5,834 nucleotides of DNA from an uncultured Parvularculaceae bacterium (GTDB taxonomy: Bacteria > Pseudomonadota > Alphaproteobacteria > Caulobacterales > Parvularculaceae), in contig CAMYNO010000066.1 of NCBI GenBank assembly GCA_947259815.1, positions 1-5,834 of the forward strand. The letters are read 5' to 3'. How positions within the stretch are numbered: the first letter of the stretch is position 1; every line of letters begins with the position of its first letter. Positions 1 through 5,834 of the stretch are shown here, one piece after another. The position numbers and the translations under genes are program-made. The notes below the pieces were generated by a model. The model was given only the letters and a program-made list of their open reading frames with translations. It had not been told where the DNA came from and did no database searches.

Positions 1-8
1 ATCCTCCC
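1..8 (-). promoter_or_regulatory. Shine-Dalgarno sequence of the next gene, which lies beyond the left edge
   Basis: On the minus strand, six bases after the trkA TAA stop, the sequence reads GGGAGGAT and then leaves the window. This is a near-perfect anti-16S match, stronger than the sites of ntrX or trkA. It implies a gene starting a few bases outside the window, closely linked to trkA and probably in the same transcript. In many alphaproteobacteria that gene is hfq. This is inference from synteny, because no coding sequence of it is visible. Confidence 0.6.
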
Positions 9-14
9 GTGGCG

Positions 15-1388
15 TTAGAAATATTCGATGCTGACACGGAACATCTGCTCGACGTCCTTAACATTTTCGCGCATGGACATCAGAACGATCCTGTCGCCCG
101 GATTAATTACCGTTTCGCCAGTCGGCATCTGTACGACGCCGTCACGGACGACCGCGCCAATCATCACACCTTCCGGCAGGCTCGCCTCTCTCAGCGGTTT
201 GTTAACGAGCGAAGATGTTTCAAGGGCAATAGCATCGACCAGTTCTGCTTCGCCATCACTAAGCGAATAGACGCCTTTAATACGGCCGCGCCGGATATGC
301 TGTAATATGGTTGAGATCGTCGTCGCGCGCGGATCTATGAAGCGGTCAACGCCGACAGCCTCCGAGATCGGCCCGTAATCCTCTTCGTTGACCAACGCCA
401 TCGTGCGCCGGGCGCCCTCGCGTTTTGCCACGACGGATGCAAGGATGTTAACCTGGTCATTATCGGTAACCGCAACGACCGATTGCGCCTCGTCGACACC
501 CGCCTCGCGCAGAATTGCCCGATCAAGGCCGTCACCCTGTAATACAATCGTTCGTTCAAGCTCGTCAGCGGCGGCTTCCGCCTTTTCGCGATCGCGCTCA
601 ATCACGCGAATTTTCATCGAGCCGAGCTTTTCCAGTCCCTTGGCGACAAACAATCCAATATTACCGCCGCCGATAAGAATGACCCGGCGCGCCTGACGCG
701 CCGCCTCGCCCATTATTTCAAGAGCGCGCTGAACGTCATTACGATCAGATACGAAATAAATCTGATCGCCCGGCGCCAACTGATCGTCTGCATGAGCGCG
801 CCACAAACGATCGCCGCGCTTGATTGCAACGATCGTGATTTTCAGGTCCGGAAAAAGTTCTGCTATCTGCCGCAAGGGCGTATTGATTATTGCGCAGTCT
901 TCGCGAAGCTTGACGCCGATCGCCCAGACCTTTCCGTCTGCGAATGATTTAACCTCCAACGCGCCCGGGGTCGCCATCCGCTGCATGATCGCTTCGGAGA
1001 CTTCGCGCTCGGGCGAAATGACCACGTCAATCGGCATATGATTGCGCGAGAAGAGGTCAGAGTAGCGCGCATCGAGATAACCTTGTGCGCGAATGCGTGC
1101 GATTTTCGTCGGCACCTTGAATAGCGAATGGGCGATCTGGCACGACGTCATATTGACTTCGTCGGAATGGGTGACCGCGATCAGCATGTCCGCCTCGCGG
1201 GCGCCAGCCTCTTCCAATATTTCCGGGTATGCGCCGTTGCCGACGACGCCGCGAACGTCTAGCCGTTCGGCGACCATGCGGATCAGTTCCTTGGACTGAT
1301 CAATCACGGTTACGTCGTTTTTTTCACGCGACAGGCGCCGGGCGATCCCGGTGCCAACGCGCCCTGCGCCGCAAACAACTATTCTCAT
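15..1388 (-). CDS. trkA: Trk system potassium uptake regulatory subunit TrkA
   Basis: Cytoplasmic NAD(H)-binding subunit that associates with the TrkH/TrkG membrane channel and gates K+ uptake. The 457 residues match the usual length of about 458 and the tandem family layout: RCK-N (about 1-125), RCK-C (about 140-225), RCK-N (about 234-350), RCK-C (about 370-455). Both Rossmann halves keep a glycine motif: GAGRVG at 7-12, with acidic D30 ending the second strand, and GGGNIG at 240-245, with E264 in the same role. A VTDNDQVN segment (308-315) in the second half mirrors VTHSDEVN (72-79) in the first, showing the internal duplication. The ATG start has GAAGG 10 nt upstream. It follows ntrX after 49 bp and is probably in the same operon. 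No trkH lies in the window, so the membrane partner must be elsewhere. The frame is intact and the identification is firm. Confidence 0.96.
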   Translation of the reverse strand: MRIVVCGAGRVGTGIARRLSREKNDVTVIDQSKELIRMVAERLDVRGVVGNGAYPEILEEAGAREADMLIAVTHSDEVNMTSCQIAHSLFKVPTKIARIRAQGYLDARYSDLFSRNHMPIDVVISPEREVSEAIMQRMATPGALEVKSFADGKVWAIGVKLREDCAIINTPLRQIAELFPDLKITIVAIKRGDRLWRAHADDQLAPGDQIYFVSDRNDVQRALEIMGEAARQARRVILIGGGNIGLFVAKGLEKLGSMKIRVIERDREKAEAAADELERTIVLQGDGLDRAILREAGVDEAQSVVAVTDNDQVNILASVVAKREGARRTMALVNEEDYGPISEAVGVDRFIDPRATTISTILQHIRRGRIKGVYSLSDGEAELVDAIALETSSLVNKPLREASLPEGVMIGAVVRDGVVQMPTGETVINPGDRIVLMSMRENVKDVEQMFRVSIEYF

Positions 1389-1398
1389 GTCAAACGCG

Positions 1399-1403
1399 CC
1401 TTC
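1399..1403 (-). promoter_or_regulatory. trkA ribosome binding site, partly inside a small hairpin
   Basis: GAAGG on the minus strand lies 10 nt before the trkA ATG and supports that start. Its last two G's are part of an inverted repeat (GGCGC at 1408-1412 against GCGCC at 1396-1400 on the plus strand, 7-nt loop), so the site could be partly masked in the mRNA. The stem is only 5 bp. Confidence 0.5.
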
Positions 1404-1437
1404 ATAGGGCGCCCGATCTCATGAATCACGCGTCGGA

Positions 1438-2826
1438 TCAAGCGCTTTCCGCGCGCGCCTGTCCGTTAACGCCAAGCGCTTTCAACTTGCGGTGCAAAGC
1501 TGATCGCTCCATACCGATAAATGACGCCGTACGCGAAATATTTCCGCCAAAACGGTTAATCTGCGCAATCAGATATTCCCGCTCAAACCGCTCTCTGGCG
1601 TCACGCAGCGGCAATGAAATCACAAGCTCCAGCCCCTCGCCGGCCGGGATCGACAAGCCGGCGTCCATAATTTCCGACGGCAGCTTTTCGCAGGAAATAT
1701 CCGTATCCGGATCACGATGCATCAAAATCAGCGTCCGCTCAATTACGTTTCTGAGTTGGCGAACATTGCCGGGCCAGTGATAGGTTTGCAAAGCGGCCAT
1801 GGCTTCTGCGGAAAACGGTCGCTTGGGTAGACCGGACGCACGGGCAATCCTGTCAACGAAATAGGCGGCAAGCGCGGGAATATCTTCCCGCCTTTCATCC
1901 AGCCCCGGCGCCGCAACGGACACGACATTAAGTCGGTGATAAAGGTCTTCACGAAACGCACCTTCTTGCGCCGACGCCAACAAGTCGCTCGACGTTGTCG
2001 AGATGATGCGCACGTCAACCGATACCGGGCTCTGGCCGCCGACGCGCTTGAAGCGCTGATCAATCAGCACACGCAATATTTTGCTTTGCGTTTCCAACGG
2101 CATGTCGCCGATCTCATCGAACATGAGCGTGCCGCCATGGGCTTTTTCCATCAAGCCTACAGCGCGCGGGCCGCCATCATCTCCCTCTATGCCAAAGAGT
2201 TCCTGCTCCATGTTTTCCGGTGAAATCGTCGCTGCGCTTACCACGATAAACGGTTGCGCTGCCCGCGACGACGTCGAATGGATCATTCGGGCAATGACTT
2301 CTTTCCCCGATCCCGGCGGACCCGAAATAAGAATTCGCGATCGCGCATCGGCGACACGTTCGATTATACTGCGCAATGAAGCAACCACCGGCGATGAGCC
2401 GATCAATCCCCAATCGGGCGTGCGTTGGCGCAGTTCCGTGTTTTCCCGCCTTAGCCTCATTGCCTCCAATGCGCGATTAACAACAAGCACCAACCGGTCT
2501 GCGTTAAAGGGCTTTTCGACAAAATCGTATGCGCCCTTTTTAATCGCAGCGACAGCGGTTTCGATTGTTCCGTGGCCGGAGATAATCACGACCGGAAGGT
2601 CTGGATGAACTTTTTTAAGCTCTTCGAGAATTTCAATACCGTCCATCGCAGAGTTCTGCAGCCAGACATCGAGCACGACCAGCGCCGGCACGCGCTCGCG
2701 CACCGCAGCAAGCGCCGAGCCCGCATCGTGAGCGGTGCGCGGACTGAAGCCTTCATCCTCCAGGATGCCGGAAACGAGGTCACGAATGTCCTCTTCATCG
2801 TCTACGACCAGAATATCGATGCTCAT
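1438..2826 (-). CDS. ntrX: Nitrogen assimilation / redox response regulator NtrX
   Basis: Response regulator partner of NtrY, acting as a DNA-binding transcription factor. The 462 residues hold three domains. Receiver (about 3-120): acidic pocket D9/D10, phosphoacceptor D53, S83 and K105. AAA+ domain (about 140-375): Walker A GPPGSGKE at 169-176, Walker B TLMFDE at 233-238, arginine-finger region FREDLYHRLN at 291-300, sensor II WPGNVRQLRN at 351-360. Fis-type helix-turn-helix at about 427-450. The length is normal for the family. The GAFTGA sigma-54 contact loop is missing: the segment after ELFGIE (209-214) is a shorter Gly/Asp-rich stretch. Sensor I reads STTSSDL, without the usual Asn. 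Both suggest direct regulation or sigma-70-type control rather than classical sigma-54 activation. The ATG start has AAAGGG 8 nt upstream. The gene begins 24 bp after ntrY, as expected for a co-translated kinase-regulator pair. NtrC is the main alternative, but the position after ntrY and the loop loss favour NtrX. Confidence 0.95.
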   Translation of the reverse strand: MSIDILVVDDEEDIRDLVSGILEDEGFSPRTAHDAGSALAAVRERVPALVVLDVWLQNSAMDGIEILEELKKVHPDLPVVIISGHGTIETAVAAIKKGAYDFVEKPFNADRLVLVVNRALEAMRLRRENTELRQRTPDWGLIGSSPVVASLRSIIERVADARSRILISGPPGSGKEVIARMIHSTSSRAAQPFIVVSAATISPENMEQELFGIEGDDGGPRAVGLMEKAHGGTLMFDEIGDMPLETQSKILRVLIDQRFKRVGGQSPVSVDVRIISTTSSDLLASAQEGAFREDLYHRLNVVSVAAPGLDERREDIPALAAYFVDRIARASGLPKRPFSAEAMAALQTYHWPGNVRQLRNVIERTLILMHRDPDTDISCEKLPSEIMDAGLSIPAGEGLELVISLPLRDARERFEREYLIAQINRFGGNISRTASFIGMERSALHRKLKALGVNGQARAESA

Positions 2827-2834
2827 ACTATTTT

Positions 2835-2840
2835 CCCTTT
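2835..2840 (-). promoter_or_regulatory. ntrX ribosome binding site
   Basis: AAAGGG on the minus strand lies 8 nt before the ntrX ATG, inside the 24-bp ntrY-ntrX spacer. It fixes the ntrX start and leaves no room for a separate promoter in the spacer. Confidence 0.65.
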
Positions 2841-2850
2841 GATCCCGAGA

Positions 2851-5166
2851 TCACTCCGCCGCCGCCGCTTGCGGTATTTCGCTTTCCATCGCTTCTACAC
2901 GCGGCAATGTTAAAGTCATGCGCGCGCCGCGCGGCCCGAGGCTGCCATCATCGGCAAACGCCAGCGAGCCGCCATGTTCCTCCGCCACCTTCTTAACGAT
3001 CGCGAGCCCGAGGCCGGTGCCTTTTGCGCGCGTCGTCATATAGGGTTCGGTAAGACGATGTCGTTCCTTCGACGGCAAACCGAGCCCATTATCGAGAATG
3101 TGAATTGCTGCGATCTTGTCGCTATTTTTGATTTCAACGCGAACGCGTCCCGGATATCCGTATCCCGGCTCAGCAGCCCGTGCTGTGACAGATTCACCAG
3201 CATTTTTCAGAAGGTTCGATAGCGCCTGCACAATCAAGCGTCCGTCGCAATCGACAAAACTCGGCTCTTCGTCAGTTTCAAATTCAAAATCTATATCGGG
3301 AAAGGCAACCTTTTGTGGAAATACCGCCGCACGCGCCAGTTCGCGCAAATCTTCGCGACCAATGACCGGTTTCGGCATGCGGGCGAAAGAGGAAAACTCA
3401 TCGACCATGCGGCCAATATCGTTGACCTGGCGTATGATTGTTTCCGTACACTTATCAAAAACTTCCGGCGTCGAGGTAACTTCGTCAAGATATTTACGGC
3501 GCAACCGTTCAGCGGAAAGCTGAATCGGCGTCAACGGGTTTTTGATCTCATGCGCAATGCGCCGGGCCACGTCGCCCCAGGCAGCGTTTCTCTGCGCAGA
3601 AATCAATTGGGTAATGTCATCGAACGTCGCAACAAAACGATTCTCATCGTTGAACCGGTCTTTCACAATGCGGACATTGAGGCTCTGCATTTGGCCGTCG
3701 CGATGCAATTCAATCTGATCGCCGGTTTCAGTTTCGTCAGACGCTGCGGCCTGCGCCATAAGCCCTGATATCTCGGGCATCACATCATGGATCCAGCGGC
3801 CAATGATTTGCCCCGGCTCCTGACCGAGTAATTGCGCGGCGGACTTGTTGGCAATCGTAATCCTGCCGCTCGCGGCAAGCCCGATAACGCCCGCGGAAAC
3901 ACCGGACAAAACCGCTTCAGTAAAACGCCGGCGCTCATCGAATTGCCTGTTGGTGCTGATGAGATCGTCACGCTGCGTCTGCAACTGCTCAGTCATATGG
4001 TTCATTGAGCGCGCCAGAACGCCAAGTTCGCCATCTTCGCGAAAGACTTCGACCCTCGCGTTCAGTTCGCCGCCGGAAACCCGCTCAGCCATTTTTACAA
4101 GCCGCCCGATGGGTTGCACCAGCCTGGTCGCAGCCCAGATCGCCGCCCATATCGCCCCGAAGAGAATGATGACCGCGAGTACAATGTAGCCGGCGAAAAA
4201 TACGCGCTCGAGCCTGGCGCGCGTCGCTGTCGCCTCGGCCCAATCATCGCGGATATTGCGCACAGCAAGCAGGCGGTTGGAGATTGCTGTTGGAATAACC
4301 TTGTACGTTACGAGGTAGCCGCCTTCGTAAGCGTTGATTTTCAATATACCGCGATAGAGATCAAACGCCTGCTCGTTGTTGGCGTCGAAATTCCCCCACT
4401 CCTGACGCGGCCGATCATTCGCGGCGGCTATGTCGATGCGGTCGAACACCTCCTGCGGCGGCAGTGCGAAAGCCGCGTCCGTAAGTTCAACCCGCCCGAT
4501 AATATTTCGGTTCCCGTCAAGAACGATGATAGCGGCAAGGTCGCGCACCAGCGCCTGCTCCATAAGCGCGCGCCGAAAGCTTATCGGGGTCGCCGCCGTC
4601 ACGCCGAAGGCCGCACCCTGATCCAAATCATATTCAATCTGATTGAGGTTAATGCCGGCGGCGTTCGTCTCATTTTGCCAAAGGGCATTCGCCAGTTCAC
4701 GCGCCGTGTTCTGGTAATTGTCGATACGCTCGCTGAAGACATCGTTCAGGCTCGTCCGCAAAATCGTGAATGCAAAAAGAAAAGCGATGATCGCCGGAAT
4801 CACCGCCAGCAATGAGAAGACGCCAACTAGCTGGAGGTGCGTACGCGACCCGGCGCGATGATGACGCCGTTCCGCCAGCACATGCCAAAGGCGTACGCCG
4901 ACCAGTACCGCAAAGCCTGTCGCAATGACGACATTGCCGATGACCATGGTGGTCAGGAATGTGCGGTCGACTTGCTCGACCAGCGGCGACATCAAAAACC
5001 ATGTTGTAAAGAATGCAAACGCCGCCGCGCTGATCAGCGCCGCCGCCGCCGTCGTGTTCGAAAGCGCCCATTGCGGCAAAATTCGACGCGCCGTCACGCC
5101 GCGCTCCACATCCGGGCGCGTTAATCTATCGTCGACGCCGACGGTATTGATTTCTTCTTTAGCCAA
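2851..5166 (-). CDS. ntrY: Membrane sensor histidine kinase NtrY
   Basis: Inner-membrane kinase that autophosphorylates and passes the phosphate to NtrX. The 771 residues fit the NtrY family. Visible order: cytoplasmic N-terminus; hydrophobic segments at about 36-59, 71-92 and 111-136; a soluble, probably periplasmic sensor region at about 137-322; a fourth membrane segment at about 323-347; HAMP at about 348-400; PAS at about 411-520; kinase core to about 757. The phospho-histidine is H539 in HEIKNPLTP. The ATP site shows the N box NLLKNAGES (651-659), DNGLGLP (692-698) and GTGLGL (716-721). The family PAS binds haem in Brucella according to published work; that is not shown here. The start is TTG: an in-frame TGA at 5188-5190 lies upstream and there is no ATG near it. 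A GTG at residue 24 (5095-5097), with GGAG 6 nt upstream, is a credible alternative. It sits directly after the dusB gap, where ntrB and ntrC would usually be. Confidence 0.94.
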   Translation of the reverse strand: MAKEEINTVGVDDRLTRPDVERGVTARRILPQWALSNTTAAAALISAAAFAFFTTWFLMSPLVEQVDRTFLTTMVIGNVVIATGFAVLVGVRLWHVLAERRHHRAGSRTHLQLVGVFSLLAVIPAIIAFLFAFTILRTSLNDVFSERIDNYQNTARELANALWQNETNAAGINLNQIEYDLDQGAAFGVTAATPISFRRALMEQALVRDLAAIIVLDGNRNIIGRVELTDAAFALPPQEVFDRIDIAAANDRPRQEWGNFDANNEQAFDLYRGILKINAYEGGYLVTYKVIPTAISNRLLAVRNIRDDWAEATATRARLERVFFAGYIVLAVIILFGAIWAAIWAATRLVQPIGRLVKMAERVSGGELNARVEVFREDGELGVLARSMNHMTEQLQTQRDDLISTNRQFDERRRFTEAVLSGVSAGVIGLAASGRITIANKSAAQLLGQEPGQIIGRWIHDVMPEISGLMAQAAASDETETGDQIELHRDGQMQSLNVRIVKDRFNDENRFVATFDDITQLISAQRNAAWGDVARRIAHEIKNPLTPIQLSAERLRRKYLDEVTSTPEVFDKCTETIIRQVNDIGRMVDEFSSFARMPKPVIGREDLRELARAAVFPQKVAFPDIDFEFETDEEPSFVDCDGRLIVQALSNLLKNAGESVTARAAEPGYGYPGRVRVEIKNSDKIAAIHILDNGLGLPSKERHRLTEPYMTTRAKGTGLGLAIVKKVAEEHGGSLAFADDGSLGPRGARMTLTLPRVEAMESEIPQAAAAE
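5104..5107 (-). promoter_or_regulatory. Possible ribosome binding site for an alternative ntrY start
   Basis: GGAG on the minus strand lies 6 nt upstream of an in-frame GTG (codon 24 of ntrY). The upstream TTG start has only a poor TGGA about 9 nt before it. The GTG start would give 748 residues and still keep all four membrane segments. The sequence alone cannot decide between the two. Confidence 0.35.
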
Positions 5167-5167
5167 C

Positions 5168-5221
5168 TTACGCGGTCCAGCGGGAATTCAACACAACACT
5201 CATGCCCCCGACTTGCGCCAT
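5168..5221 (-). CDS. Possible 17-codon leader ORF ending 1 nt before ntrY
   Basis: On the minus strand an ATG at 5219-5221 opens 17 codons (MAQVGGMSVVLNSRWTA) ending in TAA at 5168-5170, one base before the ntrY TTG and in a different frame. The frame is open further upstream to about 5338 if TTG or GTG starts are used, giving up to 56 codons. The ribosome site is weak (GGGA 12 nt upstream). Such an arrangement could couple translation into the poorly initiated TTG start. A chance ORF is equally possible at this length, and no homology is recognised. Confidence 0.2.
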   Translation of the reverse strand: MAQVGGMSVVLNSRWTA

Positions 5222-5318
5222 TCTGAAACGAAATCCCGCGTGATCGTAGAGCAACACTCTGGTCTGCAATCGCCAAACCAAGCGGGTTTCAGGGGCGCAG
5301 GAATCTACGATGCGGCCA

Positions 5319-5338
5319 TTGTTGCAAAAAATCAACAA
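5319..5338. repeat. Inverted repeat TTGTTG / CAACAA in the dusB-ntrY gap
   Basis: On the plus strand, TTGTTG at 5319-5324 is matched by CAACAA at 5333-5338 around an 8-nt A-rich loop. A second short dyad, CAAC-TAT-GTTG at 5336-5346, overlaps its right arm, giving a nest of GTTG/CAAC half-sites over about 28 bp. This could be an operator for a dimeric regulator or a weak mRNA hairpin. The stem has no trailing T run, so it does not look like a terminator. Confidence 0.4.
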
Positions 5339-5348
5339 CTATGTTGCC
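5335..5348 (-). promoter_or_regulatory. Weak sigma-54-like -24/-12 element upstream of ntrY
   Basis: On the minus strand, TTGGCAACATAGTTGTT contains TGGCA and TTG at the right distance: the GG is followed by exactly 10 bases and then GT. The -24 half is good, but the -12 half has GT where GC is nearly invariant. Transcription would start near 5324, about 160 bp before the ntrY start. It overlaps the inverted-repeat cluster and could be chance. Confidence 0.2.
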
Positions 5349-5382
5349 AAAATGAAACAGCGCGAAATACGCCGTGATTCTA

Positions 5383-5834
5383 TCACGCCGCGCCTCGAAC
5401 AAGCACCGCCGCCGGTTCGCGGTAGAATGCTGCGAGTTTCTCAATGACAAGCTGTGGCGAAGCCAGACGACAAATCGCTGAGCGGATAGACCTGCGCGCC
5501 TCCGGGCTAATTTCCACCGGTGCAACTTCAATATAGGCCGCCAAGTGTTTACGCGCCATTCGAACCCCAAGCGGCTCACCATAATGCGCAATGGTTTCGC
5601 GGTAATGGGTGAGCGCAATCTCGCATTGCTGCGCGGCTGTCGGATGCGCTTCAGCGCCAGTATCGGCATTGAGCGCGTTTGCAACGGCGCCGGCCAGCCA
5701 GGGACGCCCCAGCGCAGCGCGGCCAATCATGACGCCGTCCGCACCGGATTGGGTGAGCGCTTCGCGCGCAGAACACGTATCGACAATATCGCCATTGACG
5801 ATAACCGGTAGTGAAACAGCCTCTTTTACAGCGC
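5383..5834 (-). CDS. dusB: tRNA-dihydrouridine synthase DusB, C-terminal part (5' end outside window)
   Basis: FMN-dependent enzyme that uses NADPH to reduce uridines to dihydrouridine in the tRNA D-loop; the alphaproteobacterial gene is also called nifR3. The visible 149 residues run from the right edge to the TGA at 5383-5385, which is followed at once by an in-frame TAG. Reading from the edge, VSLPVIVNGDI and then GADGVMIGRAALGRPW are the conserved strand and phosphate-binding segments near the end of the Dus TIM barrel. The remaining roughly 100 residues are the helical tRNA-binding domain, including HYGEPLGVRMARKHLAAY. The catalytic Cys and the first half, about 170-190 residues judging by a family length near 330, lie outside. 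The frame is intact. It is the usual first gene of the dusB-ntrBC-ntrYX neighbourhood. Confidence 0.93.
   Translation of the reverse strand, partial: AVKEAVSLPVIVNGDIVDTCSAREALTQSGADGVMIGRAALGRPWLAGAVANALNADTGAEAHPTAAQQCEIALTHYRETIAHYGEPLGVRMARKHLAAYIEVAPVEISPEARRSIRSAICRLASPQLVIEKLAAFYREPAAVLVRGAA

Larger units (their letters stand above)
5167..5382. other. Intergenic gap between dusB and ntrY, without ntrB or ntrC
   Basis: This 216-bp stretch separates the dusB stop from the ntrY start. Read on the minus strand, it begins with a second in-frame stop (TGA TAG), then an AT-rich block with repeated GTTG/CAAC motifs, then more GC-rich sequence. No intrinsic terminator is visible, because the only T run sits inside a hairpin loop. 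No recognisable remnant of a histidine kinase or response regulator is seen. It probably carries an ntrY promoter, although no convincing -35/-10 pair stands out. The best pair found, TTGCAG at 5264-5269 and TACGAT at 5243-5248, has a short 15-bp spacer. Confidence 0.6.

Noticed and set aside
1229..1780. A 183-codon plus-strand open frame spanning the trkA-ntrX junction
   Set aside because: It is antisense to the trkA start, the spacer and the ntrX end. Both of those genes are well supported, and the frame has no motif or clear ribosome site.
2081..2608. A 175-codon plus-strand open frame
   Set aside because: It is antisense to the NtrX AAA+ domain. Its composition is typical of a complementary-strand artefact.
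4114..4815. A 233-codon open frame on the plus strand
   Set aside because: It lies wholly antisense to ntrY, whose domains and catalytic motifs are intact. The translation is Arg-rich and low in recognisable structure, as expected for the shadow of a GC-rich gene.
5319..5338. Intrinsic terminator after dusB
   Set aside because: The stem is only 6 AT-rich base pairs and the T run lies in the loop, not after the stem.
5168..5338. Remnant of ntrB or ntrC in the minus-strand open frame of the gap
   Set aside because: The 56-codon translation shows no kinase or receiver motif (no HExxNP, no DD or phospho-Asp context), so no relic can be claimed.

Overview
The window is a compact piece of a proteobacterial chromosome, almost certainly alphaproteobacterial. 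The evidence is gene content and order: the 3' part of dusB (nifR3), then ntrY, ntrX and trkA. All are on the minus strand and are read from the right end of the window to the left. This order, usually with ntrB and ntrC between dusB and ntrY and hfq after trkA, is a well-known alphaproteobacterial neighbourhood. The genus cannot be named from the sequence alone.

Layout in transcription order: (1) 5834-5383, the last 149 residues of a DusB-type tRNA-dihydrouridine synthase, cut by the window edge; (2) 5382-5167, a 216-bp gap with an AT-rich repeat cluster, a weak sigma-54-like match and a possible small ORF that ends 1 nt before the next start; (3) 5166-2851, ntrY, a membrane sensor histidine kinase with a TTG start; (4) 24 bp later, ntrX at 2826-1438, its cognate response regulator; (5) 49 bp later, trkA at 1388-15, the NAD-binding regulatory subunit of Trk potassium uptake; (6) at the left edge, a strong Shine-Dalgarno sequence for a further gene outside the window (hfq would fit).

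NtrY is expected to sense an envelope, redox or nitrogen-related signal and phosphorylate NtrX on Asp53. NtrX has a complete receiver, an AAA+ domain and a Fis-type DNA-binding end. However, it lacks the GAFTGA loop that sigma-54 activators use, so it is probably not a classical enhancer-binding activator. The short spacings suggest that ntrY, ntrX and trkA are co-transcribed, which would link the two-component system to potassium homeostasis.

I found no mobile element, CRISPR array, tRNA or rRNA, and no wholly new system. The points most worth a second look are the absence of ntrBC from the dusB-ntrY junction, the contents of that junction, and the altered sigma-54 and sensor I elements of NtrX.
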